In this document: one piece after another, positions 26,301 to 35,816 of the stretch
Position numbering within the stretch: the first letter of the stretch is position 1
Layout of the letters: each line of letters begins with the position of its first letter
Origin: Halomarina litorea
GTDB taxonomy: Archaea > Halobacteriota > Halobacteria > Halobacteriales > Haloarculaceae
Length of the DNA: 64,000 nt
Direction of reading: 5' to 3'
NCBI RefSeq assembly: GCF_024227715.1
Contig: NZ_CP100448.1
Coordinates: 1,819,655-1,883,654, forward strand
The notes under the pieces: model-generated
What the model saw: the letters and a program-made list of their open reading frames with translations, nothing else
What the model was told of the DNA's origin: nothing
Database searches by the model: none
Program-made: the position numbers and the translations under genes

Positions 26301-27926
26301 TCAGTCGTCCGCCACCGCCGCCGTGCCCGCATCGACCCGGTCGAGCGCCCGCTCGGGGTCCGCGTAGTAGCGGTTGACCATCGCGGTGAACCGGCGGTAG
26401 TCAGTGATGTTGCGCTCGCGGAGGGCCTCGAGGAACCGGTGGCGGCGCTTCAGTTCGCGGAGAAGGTCGGACTGCGACCAGCCCCGCTCGTCGCGTATCT
26501 CGTCGGCGACCGTCCGACTCCCCGGTTCGAACGTGTCCGACCCCGCGTTCCAGGCAAAGGCCTGTCCGTAGTCGAGTTCGCCGGTCCGCTGGTCGATGCC
26601 GTCGATCTCCGCGACGGCGTCGGCGCGGCGGACTCGCTGGCCGTCGAGGCGCACCTGCTTCTGGACGATGAGCAGGTCGAGGGACTCGACCATCTGGCGG
26701 GGCACGTCGATGGGTTTGTTCTCCAGGCGGTTGATGGCCGTCCGGACGGAGTCGGCGTGCATCGTCGAGAGGGTGGTGTGGCCCGTGTTCATCGCCTGAA
26801 AGAGCGTGATGGCCTCCTCGCCGCGCACCTCACCCACCACGATGTACTCGGGGCGGTGGCGCAGTGCGGCCCGCAGGAGGTCGTACATGGAGATGTCGGT
26901 GCCCTTCGAGAGGCCCTCGCGGGTGACCGAGGAGAGCCAGTTGTCGTGGTGGAGCGCGAGTTCGCGGGTGTCCTCGATGGTGATGACCTTCGAGCGCGGG
27001 GGGATGAACATCGAGATGGCGTTCATCGAGGTGGTCTTGCCGGCCGCCGTCCCGCCTGCGAACACGAGGTTCTTGTTGTGCTCGATGGCCAGCCAGAGGT
27101 ACGCCATCGACGCGAGGTCGTAGGTCCCGAAGTTCAGCAGATCGATGGGCGTCAGCGGTTCCTCGCTGTACTTCCGGATGGTGAACGCCGAGCCGTGGGG
27201 GGTGACCTCCTGGCCGAGGGCGAGTTCGGCGCGCGACCCGTCCGGGAGCGTCGCCGCGGCGACGGGGTCGCCGACGCTGACGTGTCGCCCGGACTGCTGG
27301 GCGAGGTGGACGACGAACGTATCGAGTTCCTCGCGTTCGAAGACGACGTTCGTCTCGATGTCCGTGTAGTCGTCGTGATAGGCGTACACCGGCATCTCCG
27401 GCCCGTCACACGAGACGTCCTCGATGTGCGGGTCGTGCATGAGCGGGTCCAGCCGGCCGTACCCCCGGAACGAGCGGTCGAGGTAGTAGAACAGGCGGTA
27501 GAAGGTGGGGACGTCGACCTCCACGCCGTACTCCTCCAGTCGGTCGCGCATCTCCTCGCGGAGGGCCTGTTCGGGGTCGGCGTCGACCCTCGACGTCTCC
27601 TCGTGGTCGTCGGCCCGGTAGAGCAGGTGGTCGCGGACGTCCGCCGCGAGTGAGTCGAGGAGTTCCCGCTCCAGGTCGTCGAGTGCGGGTTCGACGACCC
27701 GGTAGCGGTACTCGTCCACCTCGGTGTCGTAGGCGATGGAGGCGAACGTGAACGGTGCGTCGAGCCAGTAGCGGTCGGTCTCGTACCCGTCGGGACCGCC
27801 CGCCGAGACGAGCGGTCCGTGGGCCGCGGGGTCGTAGTTCGTCAGGTCGACGGTCGACCCGCGGAGCATCTCCATGGTGCGTGCGAGCCAGTGGCGAACT
27901 CCCCCCGGAGTGTCGTTGGATACCAT
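26301..27926 (-). CDS. Type IV pilus assembly ATPase PilB (GspE/TadA family)
   Basis: 541 residues from the ATG at 27926 (MVSNDTPGG); the open frame continues upstream to 28430 but that part is arginine-rich antisense of another gene. Walker A is GGTAAGKTT (291-299), with ITIEDTRELALH as the Asp box, EVRGEEAITLF as Walker B, and GHTTLSTMHAD as the His box. It powers pilin assembly with the adjoining PilC. The N-terminal 140 residues are the usual adaptor. Known haloarchaeal pilB-pilC pairs serve pilins encoded elsewhere in the genome. Confidence 0.93.
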   Translation of the reverse strand: MVSNDTPGGVRHWLARTMEMLRGSTVDLTNYDPAAHGPLVSAGGPDGYETDRYWLDAPFTFASIAYDTEVDEYRYRVVEPALDDLERELLDSLAADVRDHLLYRADDHEETSRVDADPEQALREEMRDRLEEYGVEVDVPTFYRLFYYLDRSFRGYGRLDPLMHDPHIEDVSCDGPEMPVYAYHDDYTDIETNVVFEREELDTFVVHLAQQSGRHVSVGDPVAAATLPDGSRAELALGQEVTPHGSAFTIRKYSEEPLTPIDLLNFGTYDLASMAYLWLAIEHNKNLVFAGGTAAGKTTSMNAISMFIPPRSKVITIEDTRELALHHDNWLSSVTREGLSKGTDISMYDLLRAALRHRPEYIVVGEVRGEEAITLFQAMNTGHTTLSTMHADSVRTAINRLENKPIDVPRQMVESLDLLIVQKQVRLDGQRVRRADAVAEIDGIDQRTGELDYGQAFAWNAGSDTFEPGSRTVADEIRDERGWSQSDLLRELKRRHRFLEALRERNITDYRRFTAMVNRYYADPERALDRVDAGTAAVADD

Positions 27927-27991
27927 CGTAATCGTCGCCGACGGCCGGCGTCTGGCCCGAACTGGTAACTCCGATGACTTAAACCATCCCT

Positions 27992-28480
27992 CTATGGTGA
28001 TTGTTCTCCGGAGAGGAGAATCGCGCCGAACCCGACCTGGAAGAGGACGCCGAGCGGAACGGTCAGCCCCGGTTGGACCGCCGAGAGCAGGTAGGTCGCG
28101 CCCGCGAAGGCGAGACCGGAGACGGTGAGCAGGCCGCCGAGGACGAACGCGGGCGTCCGGGGGAGGAGGTCGTCGAGTCGCTCCTCGCGGAGGAAGAGTT
28201 CGACGCTCGCGACGAGTGCGAGGGCGAAGACGAGGGCACCGAGGAGCGCGACGGTGTAGCCGAGACCGCTCGCGTTGCCCTCGTTGAGGCGCGCGAAGAA
28301 GTACGGCGTCCGGACCGGGTCGGGGGCGTCGGTGACGAACCGGGCGACGACCACCGGGAAGCGGATTTCGACGACGCCGACCGACCCCGAGAGCCACCAG
28401 ACGGACCAGGGGAGGAGCGCGGAGAGCCACGTGGCGAGGACGGCGAACTCGTTTCGGTACGCCGGGTCGACCAGTGTCAT
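27992..28480 (-). CDS. Hypothetical four-helix membrane protein
   Basis: 162 residues from the ATG at 28480 (MTLVDPAYRNEF). Four hydrophobic helices follow (about 15-38, 72-94, 106-130, 135-155). It may belong to the small haloarchaeal membrane family TIGR04206, but I am not certain. A longer frame to 28558 adds a polar segment that overlaps the divergent gene's promoter. It lies upstream of pilB on the same strand, 65 bases from the pilB start. Confidence 0.65.
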   Translation of the reverse strand: MTLVDPAYRNEFAVLATWLSALLPWSVWWLSGSVGVVEIRFPVVVARFVTDAPDPVRTPYFFARLNEGNASGLGYTVALLGALVFALALVASVELFLREERLDDLLPRTPAFVLGGLLTVSGLAFAGATYLLSAVQPGLTVPLGVLFQVGFGAILLSGEQSP

Positions 28481-28568
28481 AATTGTCGCCACGAGCGGGC
28501 GAACAAAACGATACCGACTCTCGCCGGTGGCGTCACGTTCATCCCGCTGGCCCACCAATCTCGGGTGA

Positions 28569-29024
28569 ATGAGGCGCGACTACTTCACGCTCGACGTGGA
28601 CACCGCGGACGACGACGGCAGACCGACGGTGACCATCGAGTTCGACGGTCCGACCGGGCCGTTCGAGGAGCGCCTGACCGACGAGACCGGGTCACTCCTC
28701 GACGCAGTCCAGGTCGACGTGTCCTACCGTCTGCAGGCGGCCGAGATGCGACCCGAGGCGACCGGTGTCTTCTCCCTGACGAACCGGGTCACCGGCGACT
28801 ACGTCCTCGAGGCCAACGTGGACGCCGAGGTGGTCCTCCGACTCGTCGAGGCCGCTCGGACCGGCGGTACGGACGACGAGGACGAGGGGGGCTGTTACCG
28901 CGTCGTCGTCCGCACCACCGACGGCGAGCGACTGGTCCACGACAAGTCCACGCTCCTCGTGTACGACGAGGACGGCGAGGTCATCCGCGAGAGCAGCCTC
29001 ATCCCGAGCGGCGTCGAACTCTGA
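28569..29024 (+). CDS. Conserved haloarchaeal protein, DUF5793-like
   Basis: 151 residues from the ATG at 28569 (MRRDYFTLDV). Soluble, acidic, mostly beta with a segment FSLTNRVTGDYVLEAN and a closing SLIPSGVEL. I recall a haloarchaeal family (DUF5793) with this beginning; function unknown. Divergent from the preceding membrane protein. Confidence 0.7.
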   Translation: MRRDYFTLDVDTADDDGRPTVTIEFDGPTGPFEERLTDETGSLLDAVQVDVSYRLQAAEMRPEATGVFSLTNRVTGDYVLEANVDAEVVLRLVEAARTGGTDDEDEGGCYRVVVRTTDGERLVHDKSTLLVYDEDGEVIRESSLIPSGVEL

Positions 29025-29084
29025 ACCGCCGGAGGACCGGACGATACGACACGAGATAAGTAGCTCCCGGACAGCGATGGGTGT

Positions 29085-30431
29085 ATGGACCTCTTCGGCA
29101 CCGCGGGCATCCGCGGGGACGCGCGAACCCGGGTCACTCCGGAGCTCGCACTCGCGGTGGGACGGGCGGCAGGTGCAGACGCCACGGAACTCGTCGTCGG
29201 GCGCGACGGCCGGGAGACCGGAGCGGCGCTCGTCGCCGCCGTCGAGGCCGGAGCCGAGAGCGCGGGCGCGACCGTCCGACGGGTCGGGGTCGTCCCCACC
29301 CCAACGCTGGCGTTCGCCTCGCGCGGCCGGCGCGGAATCCAGGTCACGGCGAGTCACAACCCCCCGCAGGACAACGGGCTGAAGCTGTTCGTCGACGGCG
29401 AGGAGTACGACGGCGAGGCCGAGCGACGCGTCGAGGAACGAGTCGCCGAGGGACTGGAGCCGACGACGTGGGACGAGTGGGGTGACGCGACCAGCTTCGA
29501 CCCGCTCGCGGACTACCGTGACGCCGTCGCCGCCTACGCCCGACAGCACGGCCCGGCGCCCGACGGGCAGACCGTCGTCGTGGACTGCGGCAACGGGATG
29601 GCGTCGCTCGCCACCCCGCAGGTGCTCCGTGCCCTCGGCGCGCACGTCGTCGCGCTCAACGCGAACGTCGACGGGCACTTCCCCGGGCGGCCCTCGAAGC
29701 CCACGCCCGAGACCCTGGGTGACCTGATGGCGTTCGTCGCGGACCACGGCAACTGCATCGGCATCGCCCACGACGGGGACGCCGACCGCATCGTCGTCGT
29801 GGACGGCGACGGCGAGGTGGTCCACGAGGACACCGTCCTCGCCATCGTCGCGGAGCACTACGTGCGCATCGCCGACGTGTCCGACCCGGTGGTCGTCACG
29901 ACGCCGAACGCCTCCGGGCGCATCGACGAACGGGTCGACGCGGCGGGCGGGCGCGTCGAACGCGTCAAACTCGGGTCGCTCCACGAGGGCATCGCGGCGG
30001 CCCGCGAGGCCGGCGGCGACGTCGTGTTCGCCGGCGAACCGTGGAAGCACATCCACCCCTACTTCGGGCCGTGGATCGACGGCGTCGCCAGCGCGGCCCT
30101 GCTCTCGACGCTCGTCGCCGACCGGGGCCTCCCAGCGCTCCGCGAACCCGTCAGCGAGCGCCCCTACAGGAAGGTGAGCGTCGACTGCCCGGACGACGCG
30201 AAGGTGAAGACGATGGAACTGGTTGGGAAACGCCTCCCCGCGCTGTACCCCGAGGCGGACGTGAACACGGAGTACGGCGTCCGCGTGAACTTCGCCGACG
30301 GGTCGTGGGCGCTCGTCCGTCCCAGCGGGACCGAACCGTACGTCCGGGTGTACGCCGAGAGCGACGACGTGGATGCCCTCGTCGGGCGGGTCGTCGAGTG
30401 CGTCGAGTCGGCCGTCGCCGACGTGTCCTAA
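29085..30431 (+). CDS. Phosphohexomutase family (phosphoglucosamine/phosphomannomutase or phosphopentomutase)
   Basis: 448 residues. Family motifs are all present: the phosphoserine loop VTASHNPPQ with S90, the metal loop HDGDADRIV near 225, the sugar loop FAGEPWKHIHP near 310 and the phosphate loop RPSGTEPYVRVYAE near 405. Family members interconvert 1- and 6-phosphates of hexoses (or 1- and 5-phosphates of pentoses; an archaeal member is a known phosphopentomutase). The sugar loop GEPWKH differs from the GEQSGH of GlmM. The gene lies directly upstream of a nucleoside importer and salvage genes, which makes a phosphopentomutase role worth testing. A TATA-like GATAAGTA lies about 28-33 bases upstream. 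Confidence 0.88.
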   Translation: MDLFGTAGIRGDARTRVTPELALAVGRAAGADATELVVGRDGRETGAALVAAVEAGAESAGATVRRVGVVPTPTLAFASRGRRGIQVTASHNPPQDNGLKLFVDGEEYDGEAERRVEERVAEGLEPTTWDEWGDATSFDPLADYRDAVAAYARQHGPAPDGQTVVVDCGNGMASLATPQVLRALGAHVVALNANVDGHFPGRPSKPTPETLGDLMAFVADHGNCIGIAHDGDADRIVVVDGDGEVVHEDTVLAIVAEHYVRIADVSDPVVVTTPNASGRIDERVDAAGGRVERVKLGSLHEGIAAAREAGGDVVFAGEPWKHIHPYFGPWIDGVASAALLSTLVADRGLPALREPVSERPYRKVSVDCPDDAKVKTMELVGKRLPALYPEADVNTEYGVRVNFADGSWALVRPSGTEPYVRVYAESDDVDALVGRVVECVESAVADVS

Positions 30432-30584
30432 CGGCCCGACTTTCTTCCACCCTCGGTCACGACGAACCACCAGACGACGGCGAGCACCGCCAGCGCGGCG
30501 GTATTCCGTGTGAACGGGACACACTGACGCGGTGGAAACAACGGATTTAATCACGGAGGATTACCGATGGGTACGTAGGTGTCC

Positions 30585-31754
30585 ATGGACATGGAGAGAC
30601 GCGATTTCCTCAAGGGAGTGGGTGTGACGACGGTCGCAGGTCTCGCCGGGTGTACCGGCGGTCCCGAGGCCGGCGGCGAGAACGGCGACGGCAACGGCAG
30701 TAGCCCGGCGGAGGGCGGTGCCGGCACGACCGAGGCGGGCAACGGGAGCGGCAACCAGAGCGAGGGGACCGACGGCGCGAGCGGGAGCGCCGAGGTCAAC
30801 GTCGGGATGGTGTACGCGACCGGCGGACTCGGCGACGGGTCGTTCAACGACCAGGCCCAGCAGGGCATCAAGCGCGCCCAGCAGGAGTTGAACATCAACT
30901 TCGACGAGGCCGAGCCCTCGCAGGTCTCGGAGTTCAAGACCTTCCAGCAATCCTACGCCGAGGAGACGAACCCGAACTACGACCTCGTGAGCTGTATCGG
31001 CTTCCTGCAGGCCGACGCCCTCTCGGAGACTGCCCCGCAGTACCCCGACCAGCAGTTCCAGATCGTCGACTCCGTCGTCGAGGAGAGCAACGTGGCGAGC
31101 TACACGTTCAAGGAACAGGAGGGCTCGTTCCTCGCCGGGCAGCTGGCCGGGCTCCTCACCACGAAGGAGTTCAGCGCGGGCGCGGGCCAGACCAACGGCG
31201 ACGCGACCGTCGGCTTCGTCGGCGGCGTCGAGGGCGAACTCATCGGGCGTTTCGAGGCCGGCTACAAGGCCGGCGTCGCCTACGCCAACCAGGACGTCGA
31301 GGTCCTCTCGTCGTACGTCGGCGACTTCAACGACCCCGCGGGCGGCAAGGAGACGGCGCTGTCGATGTACAACAACGGTGCTGACATCATTTACCACGCG
31401 TCCGGTAACACCGGAACCGGCGTCTTCCAGGCCGCCCAGGAGCAGGGGCGCTTCGCCATCGGCGTGGACCGCGACCAGTCACAGACCAAGTCCTCGTTCG
31501 CGGACGTCATCCTCGCGAGCATGGTCAAGCGCGTCGACACGGCCGTCTTCACGTGCGTCGAGAACGTCGTCAACGGCGATTTCCAGGGCGGCTCCGCGAC
31601 GACGCTCGGCCTCAGCGAGGAGGGTGTCTCGCTCGTCTACGGTCAGCAACTCGGCGGCGAGATCTCCAGTGACGTGAAGTCCCAGATCGAGAGCGCGCGC
31701 ACCCAGATCATCGACGGGGGCATCTCGGTCCCGACCGACCCCTCGTCCGTCTAA
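30585..31754 (+). CDS. BmpA-family nucleoside-binding lipoprotein
   Basis: 389 residues. A Tat signal (RRDFLK at 5-10) ends in a lipobox LAGC with C23, so it is exported folded and lipid-anchored. Residues 24-65 are a low-complexity Gly/Ser/Asn/Glu linker, as in haloarchaeal binding lipoproteins. The mature domain begins EVNVGMVYATGGLGDGSFND, the BmpA/PnrA/Med pattern of purine and pyrimidine nucleoside receptors. The start could also be the GTG at 30579 or ATG at 30591; I use 30585. Followed after 64 bases by the ATPase and permeases of the importer. GATTTAATC at 30544-30552 is a likely TATA element. Confidence 0.93.
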   Translation: MDMERRDFLKGVGVTTVAGLAGCTGGPEAGGENGDGNGSSPAEGGAGTTEAGNGSGNQSEGTDGASGSAEVNVGMVYATGGLGDGSFNDQAQQGIKRAQQELNINFDEAEPSQVSEFKTFQQSYAEETNPNYDLVSCIGFLQADALSETAPQYPDQQFQIVDSVVEESNVASYTFKEQEGSFLAGQLAGLLTTKEFSAGAGQTNGDATVGFVGGVEGELIGRFEAGYKAGVAYANQDVEVLSSYVGDFNDPAGGKETALSMYNNGADIIYHASGNTGTGVFQAAQEQGRFAIGVDRDQSQTKSSFADVILASMVKRVDTAVFTCVENVVNGDFQGGSATTLGLSEEGVSLVYGQQLGGEISSDVKSQIESARTQIIDGGISVPTDPSSV

Positions 31755-31818
31755 GCATTAGCGAGCCGAACAGTCGCGAAACCACGCGTTTAACCCCTCA
31801 CTCGATAACCCCACAGCA

Positions 31819-33381
31819 ATGACGACGGCCGTCCACCTCGACGGTATCACGAAGCGGTTCCCCGGCGTCGTCGCCAACGACGACGTCGACCTGGCCGTCG
31901 AGCGCGGCACGGTCCACGCGTTGCTCGGCGAGAACGGTGCCGGGAAGACGACGCTGATGAACGTCCTCTACGGGCTGTATCGCCCGAACGAGGGTCGCGT
32001 CGTCGTCGACGGCGAGGAACGACGGTTCGACTCGCCGCGCGACGCCATCGACGCCGGGGTCGGGATGATCCACCAGCACTTCATGCTCGTCGACCCGATG
32101 ACGGTCGCCGAGAACATCACGCTCGGCCACGAGCCCCGGAAGTGGGGCGGATTGGCGGTCGACCGCGAGGCCGCCCACGAGGACGTCCTCGAACTGAGCG
32201 AGCGCTACGGCTTCGACGTGGAACCGGACGTGCGCATCGAGGACGTCTCCGTCGGCGTCCAGCAACGCGTCGAAATCCTGAAGACGCTCTATCGGGGTGC
32301 CGACGTCCTCATCCTCGACGAACCGACGGCGGTCCTCACCCCACAGGAGGTGGGGGATCTCTTCACTGTCTTCGACGAACTCACCGCACAGGGCAAGACC
32401 ATCATCTTCATCACACACAAACTGGGCGAGGCGATGCACGCCGCCGACGACGTCACCGTCCTCCGCGACGGGAAGAACGTGGGGACGGTCGACGCCGACG
32501 GGACGACCCGCGAGGAACTCGCCGAACTGATGGTCGGGCGCGAGGTCCTCCTCGAAGTCGAGAAGGCCCCGTTCGACCCCGGCGAGGAGGCCCTCGCCGT
32601 CGACTCGCTCTCCGTGACCGACGAACGGGACGTGACTGCCGTATCCGACGTGTCGTTCTCGGTCCGCGAGGGGGAGGTGTTCGGCATCGCGGGCGTCGAC
32701 GGCAACGGCCAGTCGGAACTCGTCGAGGCGATTACGGGCCTCCGCGCCCCGGAGTCGGGGCGCGTCCGGTTCGACGGCGCTGACATCACCGACCACTCGC
32801 GCCGCGAGCGTATCGACGACCGGATGGCCTACATCCCGGAGGACCGACACGAGCGGGGGCTGGTGATGGACTTCGACCTCGTCTCGAACGGCCTCCTGGG
32901 GAGCCAGCACAGCGAACCGTTCGCCAGCGGCGGGCGCATCAACTGGGCGCGGGCGCGGGACCACGCCGAGTCCGTCATCGAGGAGTACGACGTGCGCCCG
33001 CCGAACGCCGACGCGGAGGCGCGGTCGCTCTCCGGCGGCAACCAGCAGAAGTTCATCGTCGGGCGGGAGTTCGCGCGCGACCCGCGACTCGTCGTCGCCA
33101 CCCACCCCACCCGCGGGGTGGACATCGGCTCGACGGAGTTCATCCACGAGCGACTGCTCGGCCTGCGCGACGAGGGTGTCGGCGTCCTGCTCGTCTCCTC
33201 GAAACTGGAGGAGGTGCAGGCGCTCTCGGACCGCCTCGGGGTGATGTTCGAAGGGGAGATCATGGACGTAGTCGACCCCGAACAGACGACGGAGGAGGAA
33301 CTGGGCCTGCTGATGGCCGGTGAACGACCCGAGCGACTGAAACGCGAGGCGGACGCGCAGGCCGACGGGGGGTCGCGATGA
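31819..33381 (+). CDS. Nucleoside ABC transporter ATPase, tandem domains
   Basis: 520 residues with two ATP-binding cassettes. Domain 1 has Walker A GENGAGKTT (37-45) and Walker B LILDEPTAVL, with a degenerate signature SVGVQQRVEIL. Domain 2 has a substituted P-loop GVDGNGQSE (lysine replaced), signature LSGGNQQKF and Walker B-like LVVATHPTRG. This asymmetric layout is normal for the sugar/nucleoside (RbsA/NupO-type) class. The start is the ATG at 31819; the stop overlaps the first permease by ATGA. Confidence 0.94.
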   Translation: MTTAVHLDGITKRFPGVVANDDVDLAVERGTVHALLGENGAGKTTLMNVLYGLYRPNEGRVVVDGEERRFDSPRDAIDAGVGMIHQHFMLVDPMTVAENITLGHEPRKWGGLAVDREAAHEDVLELSERYGFDVEPDVRIEDVSVGVQQRVEILKTLYRGADVLILDEPTAVLTPQEVGDLFTVFDELTAQGKTIIFITHKLGEAMHAADDVTVLRDGKNVGTVDADGTTREELAELMVGREVLLEVEKAPFDPGEEALAVDSLSVTDERDVTAVSDVSFSVREGEVFGIAGVDGNGQSELVEAITGLRAPESGRVRFDGADITDHSRRERIDDRMAYIPEDRHERGLVMDFDLVSNGLLGSQHSEPFASGGRINWARARDHAESVIEEYDVRPPNADAEARSLSGGNQQKFIVGREFARDPRLVVATHPTRGVDIGSTEFIHERLLGLRDEGVGVLLVSSKLEEVQALSDRLGVMFEGEIMDVVDPEQTTEEELGLLMAGERPERLKREADAQADGGSR

Positions 33382-34700
33382 GCGACACGGGCGACCAGCC
33401 GAAGTCCGGCACCGACTGGAGCGAACGCGCCCGCATTGCGCTGGACCGACTCGTCCGAGCGTCGGGGACCGAACGGCTGCTCATCAGCCTCGCGGCGCTG
33501 GTGCTGTCGCTGCTCGTCGGGACGGTCATCATCCTCGCGGCGGGCCGGACCGCGACGTGCCAGCAGGCGGCGGTCGTCTACTTCGACACCGGGTTCTGCT
33601 ACGACCCGGCGCGCATCTTCGACCGGCTGTTCCTCGGGGCGCTCGGCAACCCCATCAACCCGCTGTTCGACCCGCTACACGGCCAGTGGGCGGCCCCCTT
33701 CCGCGAGGGGTGGACGCCGTTCAACGCCCGGATGGGCGACACGCTCGCCGAGACCACGGTCCTCGTGTTCACTGGCCTGTCGGTGGCCGTCGCCTTCCGC
33801 GCGGGCATCTTCAACATCGGGACGCAGGGCCAACTCGTCGTCGGCGCGCTCGGGAGCACCCTCGCGATGCTCGCCGTCGCACCCGCGTTCTCGGGGCTCG
33901 TCGGGACGCTCGTCGTCGTCCCGTTCGGCCTCGCGATGGGTGCGCTGTTCGGCGGCCTCTACGGGGCGATTCCGGGGGCGCTGAAGGCCTACGCGGACGC
34001 GAACGAGGTCATCACGACCATCATGCTGAACTTCGTCGCGACGTTCTCCGCGCTCTACCTCGTGCAGAACCACTTCAAGGACCCCGAGAGCCCCGCGACG
34101 AAGACCCGCGACCTGCCGGCGTTCGCGGACTTCCCGAAGCTGGTGTACGCCCCTTCCGACGAGTTCTCGGTCCTCGCGTTCGCCTTCGCGCTGGTCGTCC
34201 TCGTCGGCGTCTACCTCCTGCTCGAACGCACGTCGTTCGGGTACGACCTCCGGACCAGCGGCATCCAGCCGGAGGCGGCGGAGTACGGGGGCGTCGACGC
34301 CGCGAAGACCATCGTCGCCAGCATGAGCCTCTCGGGGGCGCTCGGGGGCATCGCGGGGACTGTGTACGTGTTCATGTTCTTCGGGTACTTCCAGACGGGC
34401 GTGCCCGCCTACGGGTTCGACGGCATCACCGTCGCCATCCTCGCGGGCAACAACCCGCTCGGCGTCGTTCCCTCGGCGTTCCTCTTCGGCATCCTGAAGA
34501 GCGGAACCATCTCCATCCAGACGGATCCGAACATCGACATCCCGGTCCAACTGGTGGGGGTCCTGCGGGGCCTCATCATCCTGTTCGTGGCGATGCCGGA
34601 GTTCTTCCGCCTGCTCGGCGGCCGGTTCGCCTCGCTCTCGCCGCGCGACCGGGCGGTCGCGACCGACGGCGGCGTCCGGGGGGGTGAGGACGATGAGTGA
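33378..34700 (+). CDS. Nucleoside ABC transporter permease 1
   Basis: 440 residues, BPD_transp_2 (RbsC-like) family. About ten membrane helices; the family segment AGIFNIGTQGQLVVGALGS is near residue 145 and the coupling region DLRTSGIQPEAAEYGGVD near 295. An external loop between the first two helices (residues 50-125) is longer than usual and holds two cysteines. The ATG overlaps the ATPase stop and the end overlaps permease 2 by eight bases. Confidence 0.93.
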   Translation: MSDTGDQPKSGTDWSERARIALDRLVRASGTERLLISLAALVLSLLVGTVIILAAGRTATCQQAAVVYFDTGFCYDPARIFDRLFLGALGNPINPLFDPLHGQWAAPFREGWTPFNARMGDTLAETTVLVFTGLSVAVAFRAGIFNIGTQGQLVVGALGSTLAMLAVAPAFSGLVGTLVVVPFGLAMGALFGGLYGAIPGALKAYADANEVITTIMLNFVATFSALYLVQNHFKDPESPATKTRDLPAFADFPKLVYAPSDEFSVLAFAFALVVLVGVYLLLERTSFGYDLRTSGIQPEAAEYGGVDAAKTIVASMSLSGALGGIAGTVYVFMFFGYFQTGVPAYGFDGITVAILAGNNPLGVVPSAFLFGILKSGTISIQTDPNIDIPVQLVGVLRGLIILFVAMPEFFRLLGGRFASLSPRDRAVATDGGVRGGEDDE

Positions 34701-35757
34701 GACCTCGTTCGGGGCCGGCCGTCTGGGCGACCTGACGGGTCGACAGCTCATCGGTGTCGGCGCGCTGGCGCTGTTCGCGCTCCTGGCCGTCGCCGGTCTC
34801 GCCTTCCCCGACAGCGTCGCGGGGACGCTGTTCGAGATACTCACCGACCAGGGGACGCTCGCCTCGACGCTCCGCTTCTCGGTGCCCATCGCGCTGGCCG
34901 CCGTCGGCGGCATCTACGCCGAGAAGAGCGGCGTCATCAACATCGGGCTGGAGGGTCTGCTCATCATCTCGGCGTTCACGACGGTGTACGGCGTGACGAC
35001 GACGGGGAGCCTCTGGCTCGGCTTCCTGCTCGGCGTGCTGTCGAGCGTCCTGCTCGCGGCCGTCTTCGCCGTCGTCTGCATCGAGTTCCGGGCCGACCAG
35101 ATCATCGCCGGACTGGCAGTGTGGCTGGTCGCCCTCGGCCTCGCACCGTTCGCCGCCCGCCTCATCTACGGGTCGCCGAACACCGACCAGATTCCCGTGC
35201 CCGGCACCATCACGGTGCCCGTCCTCTCCGACGTCCCGTTCTTCGGGGCGCTGTTCGACGCCTCGCCGTCGGTGTACCTGATGTTCGTGTCCGTCGCCGT
35301 GGGCTGGTACGTGCTCAACCGGACGGCGTTCGGGCGGTGGGTCCGCGCCAGTGGCGAGAACCCGAAGGCGCTGGACACGGTGGGCGTGAACGTCCATCGC
35401 GTGCGCTACGCGGCCGTCCTCCTCTCGGGCGTCTTCGCCGGGATGGGCGGGGCGAGTCTCGCGTTCACCGTCGGCCAGTTCACCGGGAGCGGCCAGACGA
35501 TGGTCAACGGCAAGGGGTTCATCGCCATCGTCGCCTACCTCTTCGGGAACTACAACCCCGTGGGGGCGCTCCTCTCGACGATGCTGTTCGCGGGGCTGGA
35601 GGCCATGCAGATTCCCCTCCAGTTCTCCGGCCTCGACGTCTCCACGACGCTCGTCCAGATGCTCCCGTACGTGGGCGTCATCGTCGTCCTCGCGCTGGTC
35701 GGCCGGACGAAGATTCCCGAGGCCGCCGGCGAGCACTACGAGTCCGGCGAGGACTGA
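34693..35757 (+). CDS. Nucleoside ABC transporter permease 2
   Basis: 354 residues from the ATG at 34693 (MSETSFGAG), which overlaps permease 1 by eight bases; a GTG three codons earlier is possible. BPD_transp_2 family: EKSGVINIGLEGLLIISAF near residue 78, and VRASGENPKALDTVGVNVHR near 220 as the coupling helix. Forms a heterodimeric channel with permease 1. Confidence 0.93.
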   Translation: MSETSFGAGRLGDLTGRQLIGVGALALFALLAVAGLAFPDSVAGTLFEILTDQGTLASTLRFSVPIALAAVGGIYAEKSGVINIGLEGLLIISAFTTVYGVTTTGSLWLGFLLGVLSSVLLAAVFAVVCIEFRADQIIAGLAVWLVALGLAPFAARLIYGSPNTDQIPVPGTITVPVLSDVPFFGALFDASPSVYLMFVSVAVGWYVLNRTAFGRWVRASGENPKALDTVGVNVHRVRYAAVLLSGVFAGMGGASLAFTVGQFTGSGQTMVNGKGFIAIVAYLFGNYNPVGALLSTMLFAGLEAMQIPLQFSGLDVSTTLVQMLPYVGVIVVLALVGRTKIPEAAGEHYESGED

Positions 35758-35816
35758 CCCGAGCCCCGGGAACCGCACGGCGGTGGCTATTTCTCCCGCC
35801 CCGGGGAAGGGCGGCC

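Noticed and set aside
27927-28430. N-terminal extension of the PilB frame
   Set aside because: Arginine-rich, non-halophilic composition and antisense to another gene; the family start is at 27926.
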